Shown here in pieces: positions 1 to 8,724 of a DNA stretch of 64,000 bases. The notes under the pieces are model-generated. The model saw nothing but the letters and a program-made list of their open reading frames with translations, did no database searches and was not told the DNA's origin. The translations under genes and the position numbers were made by a program. Source of the stretch: an uncultured Pelagibacteraceae bacterium. Its GTDB lineage: Bacteria > Pseudomonadota > Alphaproteobacteria > Pelagibacterales > Pelagibacteraceae. The DNA is taken from assembly GCA_902629935.1 (NCBI GenBank), contig CACOSU010000002.1:1-64000 (forward strand), written 5' to 3'. Position 1 is the stretch's first letter; the number at the start of each line of letters is the position of its first letter.

Positions 1-318
1 AACTGTCTTGAAGCAGATGAAATAGATAAGCGAAATAAAATAACTAAAAATTTAAGGTGCTTAGTTTGTCAAGGACAATCAATTTACGACTCTGATTCTG
101 AATTTGCGAATAGTTTAAAAATTTTAGTTGATAAAAAAATTGATGAAGGACTTTCTGATACCCAAATATATGAATTTTTTCAAAAAAAGTATGGAGACTG
201 GATATTGTATGATCCTAAACTAAATAAAAACACTTATATTCTTTGGCTAATGCCTCTATTGATCTTCCTTTTAGGTGGTGCAATAATCTTAAAAAAACTT
301 AAAAAAAAACAAAATTAA
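1..318 (+). CDS. ccmH: Cytochrome c-type biogenesis protein CcmH (C-terminal part; 5' truncated by window edge)
   Basis: Frame 1 translation NCLEADEIDKRNKITKNLRCLVCQGQSIYDSDSEFANSLKILVDKKI...YILWLMPLLIFLLGGAIIL with the CcmH LRCxxCQGQS motif and C-terminal TM; stop at 316-318. Confidence 0.88.
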   Translation, partial: NCLEADEIDKRNKITKNLRCLVCQGQSIYDSDSEFANSLKILVDKKIDEGLSDTQIYEFFQKKYGDWILYDPKLNKNTYILWLMPLLIFLLGGAIILKKLKKKQN

Positions 319-334
319 TCTGTTAATAAATGCT

Positions 335-835
335 ATGATCCTAAAAAAATTAAATATTATTTTTTTCTTATTATTTTTTTGCACAAAAGTTTTAGCTGTA
401 GAAAATAGTTCACATCAATATAATTTTTTTACAGGAAATTTTGATTTCAGTGATGACAAACAGTCAGCACTACTAGTAGGTTTTCAACATCAAAATGAAA
501 ATTTGGAGAGAAAAACTTTTATTGGAAATATTTCTCCAATAACTGGAGGATTTATAACAGAAAATTCTGCAGTATATATTTATACAGGATTTGAATGGAA
601 TGTAGATATGGGTGCTTTAACTTTTACACCAAGTTTTGCACCTGGATTATATCACAAAGGTGATGGAAAAGATTTAGGTCATGTGCTTGAATTTAAATCT
701 GAAGTGCAATTATCTTATGAGATTTCAAAAACCTCTAGTTTTGGAATATCTTACAATCATGTATCTAATGCTAGTTTAGGAGACAAAAATCCTGGGGCAA
801 ATAGTTATATGTTTAATTTACTAAAAAACTTTTAA
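335..835 (+). CDS. PagL-like lipid A 3-O-deacylase / acyloxyacyl hydrolase family outer membrane protein
   Basis: N-terminal signal peptide, beta-rich 166 aa protein ending FGISYNHVSNASLGDKNPGANSYMFNLLKNF (HxSN...NPG motif, aromatic C-terminus). Confidence 0.75.
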   Translation: MILKKLNIIFFLLFFCTKVLAVENSSHQYNFFTGNFDFSDDKQSALLVGFQHQNENLERKTFIGNISPITGGFITENSAVYIYTGFEWNVDMGALTFTPSFAPGLYHKGDGKDLGHVLEFKSEVQLSYEISKTSSFGISYNHVSNASLGDKNPGANSYMFNLLKNF

Positions 836-843
836 GAAGAATT

Positions 844-1995
844 ATGAATTTAAAAGATTGTCATAACTTTAGTGATTTTAGAAAATTAGCTAAAAAAAAA
901 TTACCATCACCGATATTTCACTACATTGATGGTGCTGCTGATGATGAAATTACTTATGCCAGAAATACAAGTGCATTTGATGATGTTGATTTAGTACCTA
1001 ATGTTTTAAGAGGTGTAGAGAATGTTGATTTATCGACAACGATATTTGGAAAGAAATTAGATTTACCTTTTTATTTATCACCTACCGCTTTACAGAGATT
1101 ATTTCATTACGATGGTGAAAGAGCTGTAGGTAAAGCAGCCAAGAAATATAATACTATGTTTGGGGTATCAGCACTAGCAACAGTAAGTGTAGAGGAAATC
1201 TCGTCGCTTGTTGATACACCTAAAATGTTTCAGTTTTATTTTCATAAAGATAGAGGGCTTAATGATTCATGCTTAGAAAGAGCAAAAGCAGCTAAGTTTG
1301 ATGTTATGGCTTTAACAGTTGATACAATTACAGGAGGAAATAGAGAAAGAGATTTAAGAACTGGATTTACTTCACCACCTAAACTAACATTATCAAGTTT
1401 ATTTAGTTTTGCCACAAAGCCAATGTGGGGAATAAATTATTTAACAAAAGGTAAGTTTGAATTACCTCATCTTCAAGATTTTGTAAAAGAGGGTACTAGC
1501 ACAAATTCTTCAATAGGAAATTATTTCTCTACAATGCTGGATCAGTCAATGAACTGGAAAGATGCCGAACAACTTTGCTCTAAATGGGGAGGCCATTTTG
1601 CTTTAAAAGGAGTTATGAGTGTTGAAGATGCTAAGAGAGCAGTAGATATTGGATGTACAGGAATAATGGTCTCAAACCATGGTGGAAGACAACTTGATGG
1701 ATCAAGATCACCTTTTGATCAACTAGCTGAAATTGTTGATGCTGTTGGTGACAAGCTAGATGTAATCTGTGAGGGGGGAATTCATAGAGGAACTCATATG
1801 CTTAAAGCATTATCATTAGGTGCAAAAGCTTGTTCTGGTGGTAGACTTTATTTATATGCTTTAGCAGCAGCTGGACAAGCAGGTGTAGAAAGAGCTTTAG
1901 AGAAGTATAAAACTGAATTAGTAAGGGACATGAAGTTAATGGGCTGTACTAAAATCAGTGATTTAAACAGAAGTAATTTAAGATTTAGAAGATAG
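844..1995 (+). CDS. FMN-dependent alpha-hydroxy-acid oxidizing protein (LldD/glycolate oxidase family), copy 1
   Basis: HYIDGAADDE, QFYFHKD, LTVDT, ALKGVMSVEDA, SNHGGRQLDG motifs of the FMN-dependent 2-hydroxyacid dehydrogenase family. Confidence 0.88.
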   Translation: MNLKDCHNFSDFRKLAKKKLPSPIFHYIDGAADDEITYARNTSAFDDVDLVPNVLRGVENVDLSTTIFGKKLDLPFYLSPTALQRLFHYDGERAVGKAAKKYNTMFGVSALATVSVEEISSLVDTPKMFQFYFHKDRGLNDSCLERAKAAKFDVMALTVDTITGGNRERDLRTGFTSPPKLTLSSLFSFATKPMWGINYLTKGKFELPHLQDFVKEGTSTNSSIGNYFSTMLDQSMNWKDAEQLCSKWGGHFALKGVMSVEDAKRAVDIGCTGIMVSNHGGRQLDGSRSPFDQLAEIVDAVGDKLDVICEGGIHRGTHMLKALSLGAKACSGGRLYLYALAAAGQAGVERALEKYKTELVRDMKLMGCTKISDLNRSNLRFRR

Positions 1996-2000
1996 TAATC

Positions 2001-3152
2001 ATGAACATAAATGATTGTTATAATTTTGAAGACTTTAGAAAATTAGCAAAAAAAAAATTACCAGCCCCTATCTTTCATTACATTGATGGTGGTGCAGATG
2101 ATGAGGTTACGCTAAATAGAAATACTGAGGCGTTTAATGATTGTGATTTAGTTCCAAATATTCTTAATAGCGTTGGTGAGCCAGATTTATCAACTACAGT
2201 ATTTGGTAGAAAAATTAGTATGCCATTATTTTTATCTCCGACAGCTATGCAAAGCTTATATGATCCGGAAGGCGATAAAGCATCTGCAAGAGCTGCTGAA
2301 AAATTTGATACTTTTTATAGTATGTCTACTATGGCGTCCTTCTCAATTGAGGAAGTTGCAAATATTTCAAGTGGTCCTAAACTTTTTCAGCTATATATTC
2401 ATAAAGACAAATCAATTACTGATGATTTAATTGAAAGATGTTCAAGGGCTAATTTTGATGGTATGTGCATCACTGTAGATACACTTGTGGCTGGAAATCG
2501 AGAACGCGACCATAGAACTGGCTTTACAACCCCGCCCAAATTTACTTTGGATAGTTTGTTAAGTTTTGCAATGAGGCCCGGATGGGTTTTTAAATATTTT
2601 ACTAATAAAAAATTTGAGTTGGCGAATATAAAAAATAAAACTGACAAAGGTACAAATATAGCTAAATCAGTAATGGAATATATAAATGAGCAGTACGATC
2701 CTGCGATGAACTGGCAAGATGCTGAATATTGTATAAAAAAATGGAATAAACCAATGGCACTAAAAGGAGTTATGTCAGTAGAGGATGCAAAAAAAGCAAT
2801 TGATATTGGCTGCACCGCAATAATGATTTCAAACCATGGAGGAAGACAACTTGATGGATCTAGATCTCCTTTTGACCAAGTTAAAGCGATTTCAGATGCT
2901 GTCGGAGATAAATTAGAAATTATTTTAGATGGGGGTGTCAGACGAGGAACGCACGTGCTTAAAGCACTTGCAGCAGGTGCGACAGCCTGTAGTTTTGGAA
3001 AAGCATTCTTATTTAGTCTAGGTGCGGGCGGTCAGTCAGGTGTTGAACGTCTTCTAGAAAATATGCACAACGAAATTAAGAGAAATATGGTACTTATGGG
3101 CTGCAAATCTGTAAAAGACTTAGATAGATCAAAAATTATTTATCGTAATTAG
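2001..3152 (+). CDS. FMN-dependent alpha-hydroxy-acid oxidizing protein (LldD/glycolate oxidase family), copy 2
   Basis: Same family motifs; tandem paralog of 844-1995 with equal length (383 aa) and high similarity. Confidence 0.9.
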   Translation: MNINDCYNFEDFRKLAKKKLPAPIFHYIDGGADDEVTLNRNTEAFNDCDLVPNILNSVGEPDLSTTVFGRKISMPLFLSPTAMQSLYDPEGDKASARAAEKFDTFYSMSTMASFSIEEVANISSGPKLFQLYIHKDKSITDDLIERCSRANFDGMCITVDTLVAGNRERDHRTGFTTPPKFTLDSLLSFAMRPGWVFKYFTNKKFELANIKNKTDKGTNIAKSVMEYINEQYDPAMNWQDAEYCIKKWNKPMALKGVMSVEDAKKAIDIGCTAIMISNHGGRQLDGSRSPFDQVKAISDAVGDKLEIILDGGVRRGTHVLKALAAGATACSFGKAFLFSLGAGGQSGVERLLENMHNEIKRNMVLMGCKSVKDLDRSKIIYRN

Positions 3153-3226
3153 TTATAAAAATTATAAATACTTTTTCATAATGAATAATAGACAACAAAT
3201 ATGTTTTCAGTTACGTTCACAAAATT

Positions 3227-4393
3227 ATGAAATTAGCTCAATCGCTTGATAGACTTGGAACAGAAAGTGCTTTTACAGTACTAGCAGAGGCAAAAAAACT
3301 TGAGGCTCAAGGTCATCCTATGATCCACCTAGGTTTAGGTCAGCCAGATTTCAAAACTCCAAAACATGTTGTTGAAGCTGCAAAAAAAGCTCTAGATGAT
3401 GGTCATCATGGATATGTGATGTCTAATGGTATCCCTGAATGTAGACAAGCAGTTACACGTTGGATTAAAAAAAGATATAACCAAGAAGTTGATTTTGAGA
3501 GAATTCTAATTATGCCGGGTGGTAAACCTACGATGCATTATGCAATACAATGTTTTGGTGAGCCTGGAGCTGAAATAATTCACCCCACACCAGCTTTTCC
3601 AATTTATGAGTCTATGATTAATTATACTGGCTCAACAGCAGTTCCATATGATTTGACAGATGACAAAGATTTAAAATTTAATGCAGATAAGATTTTATCT
3701 TTAATAACCGATAAAACAAGATTGTTAATTTTAATTAATCCAAATAACCCAACAGGAAGTTTTGTAGAAAAACCAGAAATTGATAAGCTAGCTGAAGGAT
3801 TAAACAAACATCCTCATGTAACAATTTTAAGTGACGAAATTTATAGTAGGCAAATTTTTGATGATAAGGAAATGCCAACTTTTTTCAATTATCCAGAGTT
3901 AAGAGATAGATTGATTGTTTTAGAAGGTTGGAGTAAAGCTTACTCAATGACAGGTTGGAGATTAGGTTGGAGTTTTTGGCCAGAGCATTTAGTTGAACAT
4001 GTAAACAAACTACTTATCAATAGTGTTTCGTGTGTTAACGCGGCCGCTCAGTTTGCTGGAATTGCGGCTTTAGATGGCCCAGACGACTCCATTCATGCTA
4101 TGATGGACAAATTTACTCAAAGAAGAAAACTAATTCATGAAGGCTTAAATAGTTTACCAGGAGTAGAGTGTAGTTTACCAGGAGGTGCGTTTTACGCATT
4201 TCCAAAAGTAATTGATACTGGGATGAATGGTGCCGAATTTTGCAAAAAAGCGATGCACGAAGCAGGAGTTGCAATAGTTCCAGGAACTGCATTTGGCAAA
4301 ACTTGTAATGATTATGTAAGATTTAGCTTTGCTGCTTCTCAAGATAATATTTCTAATGCGTTAGAGAATATTAAAAAAATGCTTACTAAATAA
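3227..4393 (+). CDS. PLP-dependent class I/II aminotransferase
   Basis: NPNNPTGS, SDEIYSRQIFD, GWSKAYSMTGWRLGW (PLP lysine) motifs. Confidence 0.92.
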   Translation: MKLAQSLDRLGTESAFTVLAEAKKLEAQGHPMIHLGLGQPDFKTPKHVVEAAKKALDDGHHGYVMSNGIPECRQAVTRWIKKRYNQEVDFERILIMPGGKPTMHYAIQCFGEPGAEIIHPTPAFPIYESMINYTGSTAVPYDLTDDKDLKFNADKILSLITDKTRLLILINPNNPTGSFVEKPEIDKLAEGLNKHPHVTILSDEIYSRQIFDDKEMPTFFNYPELRDRLIVLEGWSKAYSMTGWRLGWSFWPEHLVEHVNKLLINSVSCVNAAAQFAGIAALDGPDDSIHAMMDKFTQRRKLIHEGLNSLPGVECSLPGGAFYAFPKVIDTGMNGAEFCKKAMHEAGVAIVPGTAFGKTCNDYVRFSFAASQDNISNALENIKKMLTK

Positions 4394-4434
4394 ACTGTAT
4401 TTTCTTACGATTTTCATTATTATTAATAATTGAA

Positions 4435-5808
4435 ATGATAGATCAAGTTCATTCACAGTTAAAAAAAATTTTCAATGGTCGATTTTCGACCTCTGAGTCT
4501 ACAAGGGCAAATTATGCCAGAGGTGAAGACACTTATGATCCTATTTTATCTCAAGCTGTAATTTTTCCAGAAACAAATGAGGAAGTTTCGCAAATTTTAA
4601 AAATTTGTAATGAAAATAAAATCCCCGTGGTTCCATTTGGTACAGGAACCTCCTTAGAAGGAAACGCTGTAGGTAATTCCAATGGTATTACAATTTCATT
4701 GGAAAAAATGAATAAAATATTATCTGTTAATGCTGAAGATTTTGATTGCAGAGTTCAAGCAAATGTTACGAGAAAACAATTAAACGAGCACTTAAGAGAA
4801 GATGGCGTGTTTTTTCCAATTGACCCAGGTGCAGATGCAGCTTTAGGGGGCATGGCATCTACATCGGCTTCAGGCACTATGGCGGTGAAATATGGCACAA
4901 TGAGAACTGTTATTTCTGGTTTAACTGTTGTTTTACCAAATGGTGAAATTATAAAAACTGGCAGTAGAACTAAAAAAACTTCTGCAGGTTATAATTTGAC
5001 CAACTTATTTATTGGGTCTGAAGGAACTTTAGGAATAATTACTGAGGTACAGGTTAGATTATCTCCTATTCCTGAAAGTATAATGAGTGCTGTTTGTTAT
5101 TTTCCAGATTTAGATTCTGCAGTAAAAACTGCTCAAGAAGTAATTCAATATGGTGTACCAATTGCAAGAATTGAAATGTTAAATAAAGATCAAATGGAGA
5201 TCAGTATTAAATATTCTAAGTTAGACAATGTAAAAGCCTCCCCAACATTGTTTTTTGAATTTCATGGAAGTGAGACGACAAATAATGAGGCAATAAGTAT
5301 TGTTGAGGAATTATCTAAGAACAACAATGGAAGTGATTTTCAATGGGCGTCTTCAACTGAGGAGCAGAAAAAATTATGGAAAGCAAGACATGATGTTTAT
5401 TATTCTGTTAAGGCATTAGGAAATAATATGAAAGTCTATTCAACCGATGTTTGTGTTCCTATTTCAAAATTAGTTGAGTGTATATCTTGGGCAGAAAAAG
5501 AGGTAAATAGGCTTGGCTTAACAGCACCAATGGTTGGTCATGTGGGTGATGGTAATTTTCATTCAATAATTTTATATGATCCACACGATAAGGAAAAACA
5601 AAAAAAAATAAGACAGTACAGCGACGATCTTATAAATAAAGCTCTAGAACTAGAAGGAACAATAACTGGTGAGCATGGAATTGGGTTACAAAAAAAACAT
5701 TATCTTTTAAAAGAACATATGGATAATATCCCTGTAATGAAAGCAATTAAAAGAAGTATAGATTGTAATAACATTATGAATCCAGGAAAAGTTTTTGATT
5801 TAAATTAA
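4435..5808 (+). CDS. FAD-binding oxidase (D-lactate dehydrogenase / glycolate oxidase GlcD-like)
   Basis: PVVPFGTGTSLEGNA, GSEGTLGIITE, GHVGDGNFHS, GEHGIG motifs of the FAD-binding type 4/GlcD family. Confidence 0.9.
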   Translation: MIDQVHSQLKKIFNGRFSTSESTRANYARGEDTYDPILSQAVIFPETNEEVSQILKICNENKIPVVPFGTGTSLEGNAVGNSNGITISLEKMNKILSVNAEDFDCRVQANVTRKQLNEHLREDGVFFPIDPGADAALGGMASTSASGTMAVKYGTMRTVISGLTVVLPNGEIIKTGSRTKKTSAGYNLTNLFIGSEGTLGIITEVQVRLSPIPESIMSAVCYFPDLDSAVKTAQEVIQYGVPIARIEMLNKDQMEISIKYSKLDNVKASPTLFFEFHGSETTNNEAISIVEELSKNNNGSDFQWASSTEEQKKLWKARHDVYYSVKALGNNMKVYSTDVCVPISKLVECISWAEKEVNRLGLTAPMVGHVGDGNFHSIILYDPHDKEKQKKIRQYSDDLINKALELEGTITGEHGIGLQKKHYLLKEHMDNIPVMKAIKRSIDCNNIMNPGKVFDLN

Positions 5809-5818
5809 TAAAAAATAT

Positions 5819-6772
5819 ATGAAAAAAATTCTCATTACCCGAAAACTTCTAAGAACATGCGAGGACAAGGCAAAAGAAATTTTTAATTCAAATTTTAATC
5901 TCAATGATGAATTATATTCGCAAAATAAACTTATAGAACTTAGTCAGGGTTGTGATGGAATTTTGTCATCACTGACAGACAAATTAGATGCTGAGACAAT
6001 CAATAAACTCCCTGATAGTATTAAAATAATATCAAATTTTGCTGTTGGATTTGGTAATATAGATTTAGAGGCAGCCAAAAATAAAGGAATTGCAGTAACA
6101 AATACACCAGACGTTTTAACAGATGCGACTGCTGAAATTGGGGTTTTATTAATACTTGGGGCTTGTAGAAGAGCTTCAGAGGGTATTGATAGTGCTAGGC
6201 AAGGAGGCTGGAAATGGTCTGCTGATTATCTAATAGGAAAACAATTAACAGGGTCCAGGTTGGGAATTTTAGGTATGGGAAGAATAGGCCAAAAAATAGC
6301 AAAAATTGCAAAATCTTTAGGTATGATTATTCATTATCACAATCGATCAAAATTAAGTGAAGATAAAGAACAAGGTGCAACTTATCATGCCAATTTAAAA
6401 AGTCTTTTGTCAGTATCAGATGTGCTTTCAGTATGTTGTCCTGCATCAAAAGAAACAGTGGATATGATTAATAAAGAGACATTAGAGTACTTACCAAAAG
6501 GTGCTGTAGTTACTAATGTTGCTAGAGGGGATATTATTGAAGATGAAGCTATGATTGATGCTCTTGATAGGAGAAAAGTTTATGCTGTTGGATTAGATGT
6601 ATACAAAAATGAGCCAAATTTAAATCCAGGTTATTTAAAACATAAAAGCGCATTTATTCTTCCACATTTGGGCAGTGCAACAAAAGATACCCGTACTGCA
6701 ATGGCTAACTTAGCTATTGATAATTTGGATGAATACTTCAAGACGGGAAATTGTAAAAATAAGGTAAATTAA
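5819..6772 (+). CDS. D-2-hydroxyacid dehydrogenase (glyoxylate/hydroxypyruvate reductase-like)
   Basis: LGILGMGRIGQKIAKIAKSLGMIIHYHNRS Rossmann motif (Arg at the coenzyme site, suggesting NADPH use), NVARGDIIEDEAM, GLDVYKNEP, LPHLGSAT. Confidence 0.9.
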   Translation: MKKILITRKLLRTCEDKAKEIFNSNFNLNDELYSQNKLIELSQGCDGILSSLTDKLDAETINKLPDSIKIISNFAVGFGNIDLEAAKNKGIAVTNTPDVLTDATAEIGVLLILGACRRASEGIDSARQGGWKWSADYLIGKQLTGSRLGILGMGRIGQKIAKIAKSLGMIIHYHNRSKLSEDKEQGATYHANLKSLLSVSDVLSVCCPASKETVDMINKETLEYLPKGAVVTNVARGDIIEDEAMIDALDRRKVYAVGLDVYKNEPNLNPGYLKHKSAFILPHLGSATKDTRTAMANLAIDNLDEYFKTGNCKNKVN

Positions 6773-6790
6773 AATAAGACTAATCGTAGT

Positions 6791-7690
6791 TTAAGTTCTA
6801 GATAGTAACAGAATTGTAACCCCAATAACAAAAATAATAATTCCAACAATCTCTGTAATTTTTACTTTCTCTTTAAACATATATTTTGAAGAAAAATAAC
6901 TAAACAACAATTCAATTTGACCAACAGCTCTTACAAATGAGGATTGTATTAAGGTGAAAGCATAGAACCAGGATAATGATGCTAATAATCCAGCAACTCC
7001 AGTTAAAAGACATTCGTACTTGTCACGATAAAGTTTTTTAAATTCTGACTTTTCAAAAAAAAATAAATAAATTGTTAAAATTAAAGTTTGTATAAATAAT
7101 CCAATGAATAGTGCCGAAATAGCTTTTCCAAAATTTGAGCTAATATTCTCCAATGTTAAAATAGCTGCTCTAAAATAAACAACACTTAAACCTAAGAACA
7201 AACCTGAAATCAAACCAATTAAAGTAGTTTTTGAAAATAAATTATTAAGAAAAAGTCTTAAATCTTTTACTGATAATAATATAACTCCAAGTGTTGATAT
7301 AATAATTCCACTTATTCCAAACTTATTTAGTTTTTCATTTAATATTAAATATTCAAACAGTGCTACTTGGATAACTTCTGTTTTGCTAAGAGAAGTACCC
7401 ACAACAAAATTTGAAAAATTAAATAAATATAATAAAAAAAATGTAAAGATAACTTGAAAAATTGATGCTAGAAAAATGTTAAGTAAGAAGTCTGATTGTG
7501 TTAAGATTTCTTCTAATACCTGTAAGTCTTTAAAGAATATAAAAAATAAAATTGCTGCAAACGGAAGGGCAAAAGCAAATCTAACATATGTCGAAGCTAT
7601 AGTGGAAATATCTTTATTTAATTTTTTCTGTAAGGATGATCTTAAATTTTGAAAAAAAGCTCCACAAACTGTAACTAATATCCAATTCAT
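6791..7690 (-). CDS. DMT/EamA-family transporter
   Basis: About 10 hydrophobic segments, 299 aa, EamA-like repeats. Confidence 0.8.
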   Translation of the reverse strand: MNWILVTVCGAFFQNLRSSLQKKLNKDISTIASTYVRFAFALPFAAILFFIFFKDLQVLEEILTQSDFLLNIFLASIFQVIFTFFLLYLFNFSNFVVGTSLSKTEVIQVALFEYLILNEKLNKFGISGIIISTLGVILLSVKDLRLFLNNLFSKTTLIGLISGLFLGLSVVYFRAAILTLENISSNFGKAISALFIGLFIQTLILTIYLFFFEKSEFKKLYRDKYECLLTGVAGLLASLSWFYAFTLIQSSFVRAVGQIELLFSYFSSKYMFKEKVKITEIVGIIIFVIGVTILLLSRT

Positions 7691-7803
7691 AAATAATAAT
7701 TTATTTGTATTATGTTTAAAAGTCGACTTTGAATAGTACGATATTGACGATAAATATAAATAATGTTTGTATAAAAATTAAAAATTAATTACAGGGGATT
7801 TGT

Positions 7804-8718
7804 ATGAGTGATAAAATTGCTTTTATTGGAGTTGGAAATATGGGAAATCCAATGGCAGAAAACTTACTTAAATCTGGCCAAAAAATTACTGTATTTGATG
7901 TTTCAAAAGAAATGATGGAGCAAGCTAAAAAAAAGGGACTAAACACATCAGAGAGTATTGAAACTTTAATAAACGATGAGGTCTCAATAGTGATTACAAT
8001 GTTGCCAGAAGGTAAACATTCAAAAGAAATATATTTAGGCGATTATGGAATAATAAATAAAGTTTCAAAAGATTGCTTATTGATTGATTGCTCAACAATA
8101 GACATAGAAACTTCAAAAGAGATTGGAAAAGCTGCAGATAACCAAAATATTATGATGATAGATGCTCCAGTAAGCGGGGGAGTGATGGGTGCACAAAAGG
8201 CAACTCTTAATATAATGGTTGGCGGGTCTAAAGAAGCTTTTGAGAAAGCATTACCTGTTTTAAAAATTTTAGGAAAAAACATCTATCATGCTGGTGAAAT
8301 AGGAAGTGGTAATGGAGCTAAGATTTGTAATAATATGGCATTAGGTATTGCTATGATTGCAGCTTCAGAGTCATTAATGTTAGCTAAAAGATTAAATATT
8401 GATATCAAAAAAGTTCATGAAATAATGAAAAATGCATCTGGTAATAGTTGGCCAATTTCCGTTTATCCACCTCTGCCAGGTTTAATTGATGGCACACCAT
8501 CTAATAATAATTACCGTCCAGGTTTTTCCGCAGGTATGATGAATAAAGATCTCAAACTTGCTTATGAATGTGCAAAAAGTGTGAATGCTGAAACTCCATT
8601 AGGAAAGATGGCATTAGAAATCTATGATCAATTTTGCAAAGAGGGAAATGATACTAAAGATTTTTCAGCAATCTCAAAAGTTATAGGCGGAGATGCTTGG
8701 GATTATCCAATCGACTAA
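7804..8718 (+). CDS. NAD(P)-dependent oxidoreductase of the 3-hydroxyisobutyrate dehydrogenase / tartronate semialdehyde reductase family
   Basis: IAFIGVGNMGNPMAENLLKSG, DAPVSGGVMGAQKATLNIMVGG, GxxxxGxxxK motif region (GSGNGAKICNN). Confidence 0.9.
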   Translation: MSDKIAFIGVGNMGNPMAENLLKSGQKITVFDVSKEMMEQAKKKGLNTSESIETLINDEVSIVITMLPEGKHSKEIYLGDYGIINKVSKDCLLIDCSTIDIETSKEIGKAADNQNIMMIDAPVSGGVMGAQKATLNIMVGGSKEAFEKALPVLKILGKNIYHAGEIGSGNGAKICNNMALGIAMIAASESLMLAKRLNIDIKKVHEIMKNASGNSWPISVYPPLPGLIDGTPSNNNYRPGFSAGMMNKDLKLAYECAKSVNAETPLGKMALEIYDQFCKEGNDTKDFSAISKVIGGDAWDYPID

Positions 8719-8724
8719 ATAAAT

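Noticed and set aside
2399-2815. 138-aa minus-strand ORF inside alpha-hydroxyacid oxidase copy 2
   Set aside because: Shadow ORF opposite a conserved coding sequence.
4394-4434. Possible riboswitch before the GlcD-like gene
   Set aside because: The gap is only ~40 bp of AT-rich DNA, with no room for a known glycine or SAM aptamer.
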